DNA of 64,000 nt, taken from assembly GCF_008370045.1 (NCBI RefSeq), contig NZ_VOBN01000002.1:186001-250000 (forward strand), given 5' to 3'. Positions 1 through 9,935 of this stretch are shown in pieces. The position numbers and the translations under genes are program-made. The stretch's first letter is position 1, and the number at the start of each line of letters is the position of its first letter. This DNA is from Pseudomonas sp. ANT_J12 (GTDB lineage: Bacteria; Pseudomonadota; Gammaproteobacteria; Pseudomonadales; Pseudomonadaceae). Below the pieces are notes generated by a model, which was given only the letters and a program-made list of their open reading frames with translations, searched no databases and had not been told where the DNA came from.

Positions 1-571
1 GCATGGTTGCCATGTTCGGGCGAATCATGCCCGCGCCTTTGCTGATGCCGGTGACGGTGATGGTCACGCCGTCATGCTGGAACTGGCGGCTCGCACCTTT
101 GGGCAAGGTGTCGGTGGTCATGATGCCGGTGGCGGCGGCTTCCCAATTATTCACCGAGAGGTCGTCGAGGGCCGCTTGCAACGCGCCTTCGATTTTCTCG
201 ACCGGCAGGGGCTCGCCGATGACACCGGTGGAGTACGGCAGCACCAGGCTGGCATCGACACCGGTCAGTTCAGCCAGTTTCGCGCAGGTGCGCGCGGCGG
301 CAGCCAGGCCTGGTTCGCCGGTGCCAGCATTGGCATTACCGGTGTTGGTCAGCAGGTAACGCACCGGGCCTTGCACACGTTGCTTGGCCAGGATCACGGG
401 AGCCGCGCAAAACGCGTTCAGGGTGAACACGCCCGCGACCGTGGAACCTTCGGCACAGCGCATGACCACGACATCCTTGCGCCCGGGGCGCTTGATGCCG
501 GCCGAGGCGATACCGAGTTCAAAACCGGCAACCGGGTGCAACGTTGGCAAAGGACCAAGACCAACAGCCAT
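1..571 (-). CDS. argJ: Bifunctional glutamate N-acetyltransferase / N-acetylglutamate synthase ArgJ (3' end outside window)
   Basis: Only the N-terminal 190 or so residues are inside the window; the gene runs off the left edge. The product starts [20 protein letters not shown] and contains the ArgJ-type segment [10 protein letters not shown], then [13 protein letters not shown] and KGAGMI. The family transfers acetyl from N-acetylornithine to glutamate in the arginine pathway, in the cytoplasm. The proenzyme cleaves itself before a Thr in a later KGxGM(I)xPNMATML motif, and the [13 protein letters not shown] stretch is visible at the very edge. The ATG at 571 is preceded by AAGGAG at a spacing of 7. 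It lies downstream of secA on the same strand, separated by a probable terminator, so it is probably transcribed on its own. Confidence 0.95.
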   Translation of the reverse strand, partial: MAVGLGPLPTLHPVAGFELGIASAGIKRPGRKDVVVMRCAEGSTVAGVFTLNAFCAAPVILAKQRVQGPVRYLLTNTGNANAGTGEPGLAAAARTCAKLAELTGVDASLVLPYSTGVIGEPLPVEKIEGALQAALDDLSVNNWEAAATGIMTTDTLPKGASRQFQHDGVTITVTGISKGAGMIRPNMATM

Positions 572-632
572 GAATGCGCTCCTTAATAAATGATGTCAGC
601 ACCGGCGTCGCAGCATCGGTGGTTTAAATGGC

Positions 633-665
633 AAAACGCCGCGACGGCTGATGCCGGTCGCGGCG
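633..665 (-). terminator. Probable rho-independent terminator of secA
   Basis: Read on the minus strand, a 9-bp GC stem (CGCCGCGAC / GTCGCGGCG) with extra GGC/GCC pairing inside the loop is followed by TTTT. It sits 28 bp past the secA stop and before argJ. The T-run is short, so efficiency is uncertain. Confidence 0.6.
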
Positions 666-692
666 CGGGTATTTCAGCGATTGAAACGGGTT

Positions 693-3428
693 TTACTGGA
701 TCTGCCCGTGGCAATGCTTGAATTTCTTGCCCGAACCGCAGTAGCACAGTTCGTTGCGGCCCAGCTTCTGATCGTTGCGTACCGGCGCGGCGGCAAGGGC
801 CACATCGACCTCTTCACCGAGCAGTTCCGGTTGCTCAAGACCCGGTGCTTCGTCGTGCTGGAACTGCAGGCGCGCCGCCAGTGCCTCGGCTTCCTGACGC
901 AGGCGTTGCTCTTCTACTTCCGGATCTTCGCGGCGCACCTGAACGTGGGACAGCACACGGATCGAGTCGCGCTTGATCGAATCCAGCAGCTCGGAGAACA
1001 GCGTGTACGACTCGCGCTTGTACTCTTGCTTCGGGTTCTTCTGCGCATAACCACGCAAGTGGATGCCGTGACGCAGGTGATCCATGGTCGACAGGTGGTC
1101 TTTCCACAGGTCGTCGAGTACGCGCAGGACGATTTGTTTCTCGAAACTGCGCAGCGCTTCGGCGCTTGCCGCTTCTTCTTTCTCGTTGTACGCCGCCAGC
1201 AGCTCGGTCATGAGCTTCTCGCGCAGGGTTTCTTCGTACAGGTGATCGTCTTCGTCGAGCCATTGCTGGATCGGCAGCGCCACACCGAAGTCGCTCTGCA
1301 AGGCAGCTTCCAGACCGGCCACGTCCCACTGCTCAGGCAGCGATTGCGGTGGAATGTGCGCGCTGACAGTGGCGTTGAGCACGTCCTGACGGAAATCGGC
1401 GATGGTTTCGCCAATGTTGTCGGCGGCCAACAAACTGTTACGCATGTGATAGATCACTTTACGTTGTTCGTTGTTGACGTCATCGAACTCGAGCAGTTGC
1501 TTACGAATATCGAAGTTGCGGCCTTCAACCTTGCGCTGAGCCTTTTCGATGGCGTTGGTCACCATGCGGTGCTCGATCGCCTCGCCGGACTGCATGCCCA
1601 GGGCCTTCATGAAGTTCTTCACCCGGTCAGAGGCGAAGATGCGCATCAGGCTGTCTTCCAGCGACAGGTAGAAGCGGCTGGAACCGGCGTCACCCTGGCG
1701 ACCGGCACGACCACGCAACTGGTTGTCGATACGGCGCGATTCGTGACGCTCGGAAGCGATCACTTGCAGGCCACCGGACTCCAGCACTTGCTGGTGACGC
1801 TTCTGCCAGTCGGCCTTGATCTGGGCGATCTGCTCGGGGCTCGGGTTTTCCAGCGCCGCGACTTCAACTTCCCAGTTACCGCCCAACAGGATGTCCGTAC
1901 CACGACCAGCCATGTTGGTGGCGATGGTCAGTGCACCCGGACGACCGGCTTGCGCGATGATCTCGGCTTCTTTTTCGTGGAACTTGGCGTTCAGAACCTT
2001 GTGTTCGATGCCTTCCTTCTCCAGCAGGCTGGACATGTGCTCGGACGTTTCAATGGTCGCAGTACCCACCAGCACCGGACGGCCCTGGGTCATGCATTCC
2101 TTGATGTCGGCAACGATGGCCGCGTACTTCTCGTCCGCGGTGAGGAACACCAGGTCGTTGTAGTCTTTACGCGCCAGCGGTTTGTTCGGCGGGATAACCA
2201 TCACCGACAGACCGTAGATCTGGTGGAATTCGAACGCTTCGGTGTCCGCGGTACCGGTCATGCCGGACAGCTTGTTGTACAGACGGAAGTAGTTCTGGAA
2301 CGTGGTCGAGGCCAGGGTCTGGCTTTCGGCCTGGATGTTCAGGTTTTCCTTGGCTTCGATGGCCTGGTGCAGGCCTTCGGACAAACGACGACCCGGCATG
2401 GTACGACCGGTGTGTTCGTCGACCAGCACAACCTGACCGTCCTGCACGATGTATTCGATGTTGCGATGGAACAGCTTGTGCGCACGCAGGCCGGCATACA
2501 CGTGGGTCAGCAGGCCCAGGTTATGCGCGGAATACAGGCTCTCGCCTTCCGCCAGCAGACCGACGCGGGTCAGCATGTCTTCGATGAACTGGTGACCGGC
2601 TTCGTTGAGCTCGACCTGACGGGTCTTCTCGTCAACGGTGTAGTGGCCAGCCTTGGTGACTTCGCCTTCGACTTCTTCGACGTGCAGTTCCAGTTGCGGG
2701 ATCAGTTTATTGATCTCGACATACATTTTGGAGCTGTCTTCGGCCTGACCGGAAATGATCAGCGGCGTACGGGCTTCGTCGATGAGGATGGAGTCGACTT
2801 CGTCGATCACGGCAAAATTGAGTTCGCGCTGGAATTTTTCTTCCATGCTGAACGCCATGTTGTCGCGCAGGTAGTCGAAACCGAATTCGTTGTTGGTGCC
2901 GTAGGTAATGTCGGCAGCGTAAGCCTGGCGTTTCTCTTCCGGCGGCTGGAACGGCGTGACCACGCCGACCGTCAGGCCGAGGAATTCGTAGAGCGGACGC
3001 ATCCAGTTGGCGTCGCGACGGGCCAGGTAGTCGTTCACGGTGACAACGTGCACGCCTTTGCCGGACAGCGCGTTCAGGTAAACGCCCAGTGTGGCCACCA
3101 GGGTCTTGCCTTCACCGGTACGCATTTCCGCGATCTGGCCTTCATGCAAGGTCATGCCGCCGATCAACTGGACGTCGAAGTGACGCATGCCCATGACGCG
3201 CTTGCCGGCTTCGCGGGCGACCGCAAAGGCTTCTGGCAACAGCTTGTCGAGGGTTTCCCCTTTGGCGATGCGGGCCTTGAACTCGTCCGTCTTGGCACGC
3301 AACTGATCGTCCGAAAGGGCCACCATTTGCTCTTCGAAGGCATTGACGAATTGCACCGTCTTGAGCATGCGTTTGACTTCACGCTCGTTCTTGCTTCCAA
3401 AAAGTTTCTTTAACAAAGGCGCAAACAT
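693..3428 (-). CDS. secA: Preprotein translocase ATPase SecA
   Basis: 911-residue motor ATPase that drives unfolded preproteins through SecYEG. The product starts [20 protein letters not shown]. Walker A (MRTGEGKT) is at 102-109 and the [23 protein letters not shown]-box region lies near residue 210. The preprotein cross-linking region follows, then the second NBD ([22 protein letters not shown]). The C-terminal zinc/SecB-binding tail has CxC-x8-CH ([13 protein letters not shown]). A longer reading frame starts 66 nt upstream, but the family start at MFAPL matches the usual length of about 913 residues. It is divergent from dciA and upstream of argJ. No SecM-like leader was seen in front of it. 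Confidence 0.98.
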   Translation of the reverse strand: MFAPLLKKLFGSKNEREVKRMLKTVQFVNAFEEQMVALSDDQLRAKTDEFKARIAKGETLDKLLPEAFAVAREAGKRVMGMRHFDVQLIGGMTLHEGQIAEMRTGEGKTLVATLGVYLNALSGKGVHVVTVNDYLARRDANWMRPLYEFLGLTVGVVTPFQPPEEKRQAYAADITYGTNNEFGFDYLRDNMAFSMEEKFQRELNFAVIDEVDSILIDEARTPLIISGQAEDSSKMYVEINKLIPQLELHVEEVEGEVTKAGHYTVDEKTRQVELNEAGHQFIEDMLTRVGLLAEGESLYSAHNLGLLTHVYAGLRAHKLFHRNIEYIVQDGQVVLVDEHTGRTMPGRRLSEGLHQAIEAKENLNIQAESQTLASTTFQNYFRLYNKLSGMTGTADTEAFEFHQIYGLSVMVIPPNKPLARKDYNDLVFLTADEKYAAIVADIKECMTQGRPVLVGTATIETSEHMSSLLEKEGIEHKVLNAKFHEKEAEIIAQAGRPGALTIATNMAGRGTDILLGGNWEVEVAALENPSPEQIAQIKADWQKRHQQVLESGGLQVIASERHESRRIDNQLRGRAGRQGDAGSSRFYLSLEDSLMRIFASDRVKNFMKALGMQSGEAIEHRMVTNAIEKAQRKVEGRNFDIRKQLLEFDDVNNEQRKVIYHMRNSLLAADNIGETIADFRQDVLNATVSAHIPPQSLPEQWDVAGLEAALQSDFGVALPIQQWLDEDDHLYEETLREKLMTELLAAYNEKEEAASAEALRSFEKQIVLRVLDDLWKDHLSTMDHLRHGIHLRGYAQKNPKQEYKRESYTLFSELLDSIKRDSIRVLSHVQVRREDPEVEEQRLRQEAEALAARLQFQHDEAPGLEQPELLGEEVDVALAAAPVRNDQKLGRNELCYCGSGKKFKHCHGQIQ

Positions 3429-3735
3429 ATCGGCAGGATCTTCCACACTAAAGGGATGGAGGGCGGCCCCGTGAGTCGCCCGAGCAGCCCTCATGGCCGC
3501 ATGCGAACGAGCATTCTACCCGGAAACGATGGTGAGGAAAGTGGCGTTATTCCACGATGCATGCACTGCGCTGTTACGGGGCTCACTTAAAATAAGGGCT
3601 TTTTACTGAACTTCAAGCCATTCACGGCAGAAGTTACTTGTTGATTTAATGGGTAAAGCGCTCGCAAAGCAATGGGTCAGGCTCATCGAGTGCTTTCTGC
3701 TACCATGGCCGCTCTGTTACTTCAGGTGTCTGATC
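3429..3735. promoter_or_regulatory. Divergent intergenic region between secA and dciA
   Basis: These 307 bases separate two divergent genes and must carry both promoters. The stretch 3590-3650 is AT-rich. I could not assign an unambiguous -35/-10 pair. TACCAT at about 3702-3707 is a possible -10 for dciA. No RNA structure or extra ORF is convincing. Confidence 0.4.
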
Positions 3736-4191
3736 ATGGCATTTCGCCCTCTCACGGCCAGAGCACCCGCCGTTCTGCTTCGCGAAGCCAAACCGCTGAA
3801 AGCCATCTTCGGCCAGGCTCAACGCCTGGGTCATCTGCAACGCCTGGTGGAAAGCCAGTTGCAACCCGCTGCGCGCGAGCACTGCCATGTGGCGTCGTGG
3901 CGCGAGGGCAGTTTGTTGCTGATTGTCACCGACGGTCATTGGGCCACCCGCCTGCGTTACCAGCAGAAGCGCTTGCAACGGCAGCTGCAGTTGTTTGATG
4001 AGTTCGCCAGCCTGACGCGGATTCTGTTCAAGGTCCAGCCGCCGACCGTCCAGCAGGGCGCGGCGGGGCATACCATCAGTTTGTCCAGCGATGCGGGTGC
4101 GACCATTCAGGCGACAGCCGACGGGATCAGCGATCCGAATTTGCGGGCGGCGCTGGAGCGCCTTGCGGCGCACGCCAAACCAAAAGACTGA
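3736..4191 (+). CDS. dciA: DUF721 protein, DciA-like replicative helicase partner
   Basis: 151-residue basic protein starting MAFRPLTARAPAVLLREAKP. It contains the DUF721 core (L..I...AQRL..L...V...L.....HC.V.....G.L.L.......A.RLR), with the conserved W in GHWATRLRY. DUF721/DciA proteins bind the replicative helicase DnaB and help load it in bacteria lacking DnaC, so this is the expected loader in Pseudomonas. The ATG at 3736 was chosen over an in-frame upstream start because it begins at the conserved domain. It is divergent from secA, as commonly seen in pseudomonads. The usual convergent partner lpxC is absent, and a HerA-like ATPase lies there instead. The helicase-loading role is known for the family and inferred here. 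Confidence 0.85.
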   Translation: MAFRPLTARAPAVLLREAKPLKAIFGQAQRLGHLQRLVESQLQPAAREHCHVASWREGSLLLIVTDGHWATRLRYQQKRLQRQLQLFDEFASLTRILFKVQPPTVQQGAAGHTISLSSDAGATIQATADGISDPNLRAALERLAAHAKPKD

Positions 4192-4200
4192 TGAAAATCC

Positions 4201-4275
4201 TGTAGGAGCGAGGCTTGCCCGCGAAGCTTTTGGCGCCCTCAAGGGCCTCTTCGCGGGCAAGCCTCGCTCCTACAT
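4201..4275. repeat. REP doublet (REPIN-like inverted pair)
   Basis: Two copies of the Pseudomonas REP core (GTAGGAGCGAGGCTTGCCCG) face each other, separated by about 25 bp, between the convergent dciA and herA-like genes. The arms are nearly perfect complements, so the transcript would form a long hairpin that may end both transcripts. Confidence 0.9.
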
Positions 4276-4296
4276 TGATTGTGGCCAGCCAGGAAT

Positions 4297-5790
4297 TCAG
4301 CGGCGTTTGCTGCCGCCCAATAGAGAGCCCATCAACCCACGCACCAACTGTCGGCCCAACTGGTTCGCCGCCTGTCGCATCGCCGATTTCAGCGCCTGCC
4401 CCGCCGCCGTGCCAAGAAACTCCCCAGCCTTGTCGGTAAAACTCGGCTCCTCAGCAGCCGGCTTACCCGGTTCAGCCTCCGGCGCCAGGCCCTTGCGCCC
4501 CATCAACACTTCATACGCCGATTCGCGATCAACCGGCTTGTCGTAACGCCCCTTGAACGGCGACCCGGCGATCAGCATCGTGCGCTCGGTGTCGGTCAAC
4601 GGCCCGATCCGCGACTGCGGCGGTGCGACCAACACCCGCTGGACCATCTCCGGCGTGCCCTTGTCCGCCAAGGTGCCAACCAGCGCCTCGCCGATCCCCA
4701 GTTCAGTCAAGACCGACAAGGCATCAAACGCCGGGTTCGGCCGGAAGCCATCCGCCACGGCGCGCAGGGACTTCTGTTCTTTGGCGGTGAACGCGCGCAA
4801 GCCGTGCTGCACTCTCAAACCGAGTTGGGCCAGCACGTCGTCCGGCAAGTCCCCCGGCGACTGGGTGACGAAATACACGCCCACGCCTTTGGAACGAATC
4901 AGGCGCACCACTTGCTCCAGACGCTCCTGCAACGCCTTCGGGGTGTCGGCGAACAACAAGTGCGCTTCGTCGAAAAACAGCGCCAGCAGCGGTTTGTCGG
5001 CATCGCCGCGCTCCGGCAGTTGTTCGAACAGCTCGGCCAGCAGCCACAGCAGGAAGGTCGCGTAGACCTTCGGCGCTTCATGCACCAGACGACTGGCATC
5101 GAGCAGATGAATGCGCCCACGACCATCGGCCGCCGGTTGCAGGATGTCTTCGAGTTGCAGCGCCGGCTCGCCGAACAAGGCTTCGGCGCCCTGTTGCTCC
5201 AGGGTCGCCAGCCGCCGCAATAGCGCCTGACTGGAACCGGTGGTCATCAATGCCGCGTCTTCGCCGAGCAATTGCGGGTTGTCCCGCAGGTGATTGAGCA
5301 GCGCTTTCAAATCCTTGAGGTCCAGCAGCAACAGGCCTTCGCGGTCCGCGACCTTGAACGCGGCGTACAGCGCCGACTGCTGACTGTCGGTCAGCTCCAG
5401 CAACGCGCCGATCAACAGCGGGCCCATTTCGCTCAGGGTGGTGCGCAAGGGATGACCGGACTCACCGTGAATGTCCCACAAGGTCACCGGATACGCCTGA
5501 GGCTTGTAGTTCAGCCACGGCATCCCGGCGATGCGCTCGGCGACCTTGCCTTGCGGGTTGCCGGCGGCGCCGAGGCCACACAGATCGCCCTTGATGTCCG
5601 CGGCGAACACCGCCACACCGGCATCGCTGAAGGCTTCGGCCAGGCGTTGCAACGTGACGGTCTTGCCAGTCCCGGTCGCGCCCGCGACCAGACCGTGACG
5701 GTTCGCCAGGCGCATGGCCTGGGCGATCGGCTGCCCCGCGAGGTCGGCGCCGATAACGAGTTGCGATGAGTCAGGCATTTTGTCACCCAT
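4297..5790 (-). CDS. HerA/YjgR-like P-loop ATPase (DUF853)
   Basis: 497-residue cytosolic ATPase of the FtsK-HerA superfamily, YjgR/DUF853 branch. Walker A (GATGTGKT) is near residues 37-44, with LANRHGLVAGATGTGKTVTL typical of the family. Walker B (LLALFFDEAHLLF) is near 280 and a sensor region (YFVTQSPGDLPDDVLAQLG) follows. The Ala/Gln-rich C terminus ends in basic KRR. The precise role of YjgR proteins is unsettled; DNA pumping is only known for relatives. The ATG at 5790 was chosen; an alternative ATG at 5778 has a closer GGGTG ribosome site. It is convergent with dciA across a REP doublet. Its 5' end lies beside the sigma-28 promoter of the chemoreceptor, which points the other way. Confidence 0.88.
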   Translation of the reverse strand: MGDKMPDSSQLVIGADLAGQPIAQAMRLANRHGLVAGATGTGKTVTLQRLAEAFSDAGVAVFAADIKGDLCGLGAAGNPQGKVAERIAGMPWLNYKPQAYPVTLWDIHGESGHPLRTTLSEMGPLLIGALLELTDSQQSALYAAFKVADREGLLLLDLKDLKALLNHLRDNPQLLGEDAALMTTGSSQALLRRLATLEQQGAEALFGEPALQLEDILQPAADGRGRIHLLDASRLVHEAPKVYATFLLWLLAELFEQLPERGDADKPLLALFFDEAHLLFADTPKALQERLEQVVRLIRSKGVGVYFVTQSPGDLPDDVLAQLGLRVQHGLRAFTAKEQKSLRAVADGFRPNPAFDALSVLTELGIGEALVGTLADKGTPEMVQRVLVAPPQSRIGPLTDTERTMLIAGSPFKGRYDKPVDRESAYEVLMGRKGLAPEAEPGKPAAEEPSFTDKAGEFLGTAAGQALKSAMRQAANQLGRQLVRGLMGSLLGGSKRR

Positions 5791-5793
5791 GGT

Positions 5794-5820
5794 TAATCTT
5801 TGATCCTGCACGGCCGATAA
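5794..5820 (+). promoter_or_regulatory. Sigma-28 (FliA) promoter for the chemoreceptor gene
   Basis: TAATCTTT-N11-GCCGATAA matches the FliA consensus TAAAGTTT-N11-GCCGATAA at 14 of 16 positions, with exact spacing. It points rightward and would give a start near 5828, leaving a leader of about 138 nt before the ATG at 5966. Motility-sigma control is expected for a methyl-accepting chemotaxis gene. Confidence 0.8.
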
Positions 5821-5965
5821 AAAGAGGCGAGAGACCAGACTGAAAAGAGCGTCGGTAATTCCCTAAGGAGAGACGGAATATCAGCTTACTTTCAACACCG
5901 CCCAATTTGCGTGCCTTTATAAAAGCACGCCCTGGACATTAAGACCTTAGCGGACACCCCAAGCC

Positions 5966-7855
5966 ATGAACAAAAATCTGCGTTTCAGCCATAAGATACT
6001 GCTTGCCGCCGCCCTGATCGTCATTGCTGCCTTTGCCTCGTTCACGCTGTACAACGACTATTTGCAACGCAACGCGATTCGCGAGGACCTGGACAATTAC
6101 CTCAACGAGATGGGCGAGGTCACCGCCAGCAACATTCAAACCTGGCTGACCGGTCGCATTCTGCTGATCGACAACCTCGCGCAGAACATCGCAATCAACC
6201 CTGAACAGTCCACCGTGGCCAGCCTGCTTGAACAGAAAGCCCTGACGTCGACGTTCATGGCGTCCTACCTCGGTGACGCCACCGGCCACTTCAGCATTCG
6301 CCCGGATGTGAAAATGCCTGACGGCTTCGACCCTCGGGTTCGCCCCTGGTACAAAGGCGCCGAAAGCAGCAGCACGGCAACGCTGACGGAACCGTATATC
6401 GACGCGGCCACCGGCCAGACCATTATTTCCATCGCCACCGCCTCGAAAAAGGCCGGACAAAGCGTGGGCGTAGTGGGCGGCGACCTGAGTTTGCAAACCT
6501 TGATCGACACCCTCAGCGCCCGAGACTTCGACGGCATGGGTTATGCCTTCCTGGTCAGCGCCGACGGCAAGATCCTCGTGCACCCGGACAAAGCCCTGGT
6601 GATGAAATCCCTGAACGAGGCCTACCCGAAAAACACCCCGCGCATCAGCAGCGATTTCAGTGAAGTCGAAGTTGACGGCAAGACCCGCATCGTTACCTTC
6701 ACCCCAATCAAAGGCCTGCCATCGGTCAGCTGGTACATCGGCCTGTCGGTGGACAAGGACAAAGCCTTCGCCATGCTCAGCGAGTTCCGCGCCTCGGCGG
6801 TGGTCGCGACGGTGATCGCCGTGGCTATCATCATCGCCCTGCTCGGCATGCTGATCCGAATCCTGATCCAGCCGTTGCACGTCATGACCCGCGCCATGGA
6901 AGACATCGCCGACGGTGAAGGCGACCTGACCAAACGCCTGACCATCCAGAACAATGACGAATTCGGCATCCTCGGTACCGCGTTCAACCGCTTTGTGGAG
7001 CGAATTCATACCTCGATCCGCGAAGTGTCCTCGGCCACCGGCCAGGTCAACGAAGTGGCGTTGCGTGTGGTCGCGGCCTCGAACTCGTCGATGTTCAACT
7101 CTGACCAGCAAGCCTCGCGCACCAACAGCGTGGCCGCCGCGATCAACCAGCTCGGCGCCGCCGCCCAGGAAATCGCGCGTAACGCCGCGCAAGCCTCGAA
7201 CCAGGCCAGCGACGCCCGCAGCCTGGCCGAAGACGGCCAGCAAGTGGTGGACCGCAGCATCAAGGCGATGAATCAACTGTCGAGCATGCTCAGCGCGTCG
7301 AGCACCAACATTGAGTCGCTGAACAGCAAAACCGTGAACATCGGCCAGATCCTCGAAGTGATCACCAGCATTTCCCAGCAAACCAACCTGCTGGCGCTCA
7401 ACGCAGCGATTGAAGCGGCGCGCGCCGGTGAAGCCGGTCGTGGCTTTGCGGTGGTGGCCGACGAAGTGCGCAACCTGGCGCACCGCACCCAGGAATCGGC
7501 GCAACAGGTGCAGACCATGATCGAGGAGCTGCAAGTCGGCGCCCGGGAATCCGTCAGCACCATGAGCGAAAGCCAGCGCCACAGCCAGGACAGTGTGGAA
7601 ATCGCCAACCTGGCCGGCGAACGCCTGAACAGCGTGACCCAGCGCATCGGCGAGATCGACGGGATGAACCAGTCGGTGGCCACGGCGACCGAGGAACAGA
7701 CTGCGGTGGTGGAGTCGATCAACGTCGACATTACCGAGATCAATACGCTGAACCAGGAAGGCGTGGAAAACCTGCAATCGACGTTGCGCGCGTGCTCGGA
7801 CCTTGAGCAGCAGGCGGCGCGGTTGAAGCAGTTGGTGGGCAGTTTCCGTATCTGA
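5966..7855 (+). CDS. Methyl-accepting chemotaxis protein, PctA/B/C-like amino-acid receptor
   Basis: 629-residue inner-membrane receptor, the same length as PctA. Order: TM1 (about 10-29), periplasmic dCache domain (about 35-275), TM2 (about 277-300), HAMP (about 300-350), and the cytoplasmic signalling domain with the hairpin tip [20 protein letters not shown] and [13 protein letters not shown]. The dCache amino-acid motif is present: Y101, R126, W128, Y129, Y144, D146 and D173. These are the positions I recall as ligand contacts in P. aeruginosa PctA, so it should bind L-amino acids and signal to CheA/CheW. Its place near purU and mvaT matches the pct cluster of P. aeruginosa. Which of PctA, PctB or PctC is orthologous cannot be decided. 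It has no C-terminal CheR-binding pentapeptide. Confidence 0.93.
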   Translation: MNKNLRFSHKILLAAALIVIAAFASFTLYNDYLQRNAIREDLDNYLNEMGEVTASNIQTWLTGRILLIDNLAQNIAINPEQSTVASLLEQKALTSTFMASYLGDATGHFSIRPDVKMPDGFDPRVRPWYKGAESSSTATLTEPYIDAATGQTIISIATASKKAGQSVGVVGGDLSLQTLIDTLSARDFDGMGYAFLVSADGKILVHPDKALVMKSLNEAYPKNTPRISSDFSEVEVDGKTRIVTFTPIKGLPSVSWYIGLSVDKDKAFAMLSEFRASAVVATVIAVAIIIALLGMLIRILIQPLHVMTRAMEDIADGEGDLTKRLTIQNNDEFGILGTAFNRFVERIHTSIREVSSATGQVNEVALRVVAASNSSMFNSDQQASRTNSVAAAINQLGAAAQEIARNAAQASNQASDARSLAEDGQQVVDRSIKAMNQLSSMLSASSTNIESLNSKTVNIGQILEVITSISQQTNLLALNAAIEAARAGEAGRGFAVVADEVRNLAHRTQESAQQVQTMIEELQVGARESVSTMSESQRHSQDSVEIANLAGERLNSVTQRIGEIDGMNQSVATATEEQTAVVESINVDITEINTLNQEGVENLQSTLRACSDLEQQAARLKQLVGSFRI

Positions 7856-7872
7856 GGCGTCCTTTAGGGCCT

Positions 7873-7940
7873 CTTCGCGGGCAAGCCTCGCTCCTACAAC
7901 GGATCGCACATCCGCGTAGGAGCGAGGCTTGCCCGCGAAA
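7873..7940. repeat. REP doublet
   Basis: Inverted pair of the REP core (TTCGCGGGCAAGCCTCGCTC and its complement) around a spacer of about 18 bp. It lies 18 bp past the chemoreceptor stop and may act as its terminator. Confidence 0.88.
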
Positions 7941-8056
7941 GCGGTCTATCAAACACCACATCCCCCGCTGACACCCCCGCCGCAAAACTCCAGCCGAACA
8001 TCTATCCTTCATATAGGTCAACCTAGGGAGAGCAATAGCCCGGAGGGATGTTCATC

Positions 8057-9169
8057 GTGCATATCGCTGACATAACCATGTTCTACGCCCCTGCCAGCGG
8101 TGGCGTGCGCACTTATCTGGACGCCAAGCACCGTCGCCTGAGCGTCAAACCGGGAATTCGCCACAGCCTGCTGATACCCGGTTCACACCTGAGCGAACAG
8201 GACGGTGTGTACACGGTTCCCGCTCCCGCCCTGCCCTTCGGCAAGGGTTATCGCTTCCCCCTTCGTCTCGCGCCTTGGCGCAATGTTCTGCAGGATTTGC
8301 AGCCCGATCTGATTGAAGTCGGCGACCCCTACCTCACCGCCTGGGCGGCGCTGGATGCCCGGCGGCAACTGGATGTGCCGGTGATCGGCTTTTATCACTC
8401 GGACCTGCCGCTGCTGGTCAGCAATCGCATGGGCAATTGGGTGACCACCAATGTCGAGGCTTATGTCAGCAAGCTTTATGGCAACTTCGACCGGGTGCTG
8501 GCGCCGAGCCAGGTCATGGCGGACAAACTGTCCGGCCTGGGGGTGCGCAATGTGTTCGTGCAGCCCTTGGGCGTCGACCTGCAAACCTTCAACCCGAGTG
8601 CCCGTGACCCGGAACTGCGGGCCGAACTGGGGATTGCTGAGGACACCCGGCTGCTGATCTTCGCAGGACGTGGCTCCAAGGAGAAAAACCTGCCGGTACT
8701 GCTCAATTGCATGAAACGCCTGGGGCCGCGCTATCACCTGCTGCTGGTGGGTTCATCGATGCCGGCCCAAGTGCCGGACAACGTCACGGTTGTGGATGAG
8801 TTCTGCCCGGCCACCCAGGTCGCGCGTTTGATGGCCAGCGCCGACGCGCTGCTGCACGCAGGGGACCAGGAAACCTTCGGCCTGGTCATCCTCGAAGCCA
8901 TGGCCAGCGGCATTCCGGTGGTCGCCGTGGCAGCCGGGGCCTTCAAGGAAATTGTCACCGAGCAATGCGGCCTGCTCTGCGCGCCCAACAATCCCCTGGC
9001 CATGGCCAACGCAGTGCGCGAATTGTTCAGCCGGGGCAGCGTCACCCTGGGCGAACAGGCCCGGCAACATGTGGAACGGCATTACGCCTGGGACGCGGTG
9101 GTCAACAGCTTGCTGGGCCATTATCACGCCGTGCTTGGCGATCCCTGGCCGCTGACTGCCAATGGCTGA
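8057..9169 (+). CDS. Glycosyltransferase family 4 protein
   Basis: About 370 residues with a GT-B fold. The N-terminal acceptor domain starts HIADITMFYAPASGGVRTYL with the glycine-rich loop. The C-terminal donor domain has LLIFAGRGSKEKNLPVLL and the family signature FGLVILEAMASGIPVVAV (E-x7-E type), a retaining nucleotide-sugar transferase site. I prefer the GTG at 8057: it lies 9 nt after GGAGGG, whereas the ATG at 8048 abuts that ribosome site and adds MFI before the conserved start. It overlaps the next gene by 8 nt, as first gene of a three-gene operon with a deacetylase and a YbhN-like membrane protein. It likely glycosylates a lipid or envelope acceptor. The sugar and acceptor are unknown. 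Confidence 0.88.
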   Translation: MHIADITMFYAPASGGVRTYLDAKHRRLSVKPGIRHSLLIPGSHLSEQDGVYTVPAPALPFGKGYRFPLRLAPWRNVLQDLQPDLIEVGDPYLTAWAALDARRQLDVPVIGFYHSDLPLLVSNRMGNWVTTNVEAYVSKLYGNFDRVLAPSQVMADKLSGLGVRNVFVQPLGVDLQTFNPSARDPELRAELGIAEDTRLLIFAGRGSKEKNLPVLLNCMKRLGPRYHLLLVGSSMPAQVPDNVTVVDEFCPATQVARLMASADALLHAGDQETFGLVILEAMASGIPVVAVAAGAFKEIVTEQCGLLCAPNNPLAMANAVRELFSRGSVTLGEQARQHVERHYAWDAVVNSLLGHYHAVLGDPWPLTANG

Positions 9170-9935
9170 GCACACGCCCCCCGCACTGTTGCTGGTGCTG
9201 CACGACGTGGCACCGCAGACCTGGGCCGATTACCAGCCTTTCGTCGACACCGTCGATGCGTTGGGCGGCGTGCCGATGACCTGGCTGGTGGTCCCCGATT
9301 TTCACAAACACAACGACCTGGAGGCGCACCCGGGATTTCGCCGGATGTTGAGCAGTCGCCTCGACCGGGGTGACGAACTGGCCTTGCACGGCTACTTTCA
9401 CTGCGACGACAGCCCGACAGCGACGACACCCCGAGACTGGTTCATGCGCCGTGTCTACACCCACGAAGGCGAGTTCTACAGTTTGTCTCAAGCCGCCGCC
9501 CTTGCTCGCCTGCGCGCTGGCATCGAAGTGTTTCATCGTTACAATTGGCCGCTTAAAGGCTTTGTCGCGCCTGCCTGGCTGATGAGCGAAGGAACACGCC
9601 AGGCCTTGCAACAATTGCCATTGAGTTACACCAGCGACCCGCAACATCTGTATCGTCTGCCGGAATTCACCGCGATCGATGCCCCCGGGCTGGTCTGGAG
9701 TGCGCGCAGTGCCTGGCGCCGCGGTCTATCGAAAATCGTCAGCGACCAACGGCAACAACGCTGGCGGCATGCGCCGGTGATTCGCCTCGGCCTGCACCCG
9801 GTGGACATGCGTCACCGGTTTTCCCGTGATTACTGGCTGAAAACACTTGAACACTTACTCGACGAGGGCCGTGTGCCAATGACCAAGGCCGACTGGCTGA
9901 CGCTGCACCAAGACCGTTTCGGCCGCACAGCATGA
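9162..9935 (+). CDS. DUF2334 polysaccharide deacetylase-like protein
   Basis: 257 residues of the DUF2334 branch of the NodB-like deacetylase superfamily. Visible motifs are LHDVAP near residue 13 (metal Asp), ELALHGYFH near 72 (HG-x-x-H), KGFVAPAWLMS (Arg/Pro groove region) and LGLHPVDM near the C terminus. No signal peptide or membrane segment is evident, so a cytoplasmic substrate such as a lipid-linked N-acetyl sugar is likely. It overlaps the glycosyltransferase by 8 nt and the next gene by 4 nt, which implies translational coupling. I infer that it removes an acetyl group from the sugar added by its neighbour. Confidence 0.85.
   Translation: MAEHTPPALLLVLHDVAPQTWADYQPFVDTVDALGGVPMTWLVVPDFHKHNDLEAHPGFRRMLSSRLDRGDELALHGYFHCDDSPTATTPRDWFMRRVYTHEGEFYSLSQAAALARLRAGIEVFHRYNWPLKGFVAPAWLMSEGTRQALQQLPLSYTSDPQHLYRLPEFTAIDAPGLVWSARSAWRRGLSKIVSDQRQQRWRHAPVIRLGLHPVDMRHRFSRDYWLKTLEHLLDEGRVPMTKADWLTLHQDRFGRTA

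Noticed and set aside
651..3413. 920-codon open frame on plus across secA
   Set aside because: It is the antisense of a certain secA; high GC third positions leave the opposite frame open. The product is low-complexity and has no motifs.
5939..7909. 656-codon frame on minus across the chemoreceptor
   Set aside because: Shadow of the chemoreceptor gene, which has clear domains and a promoter.
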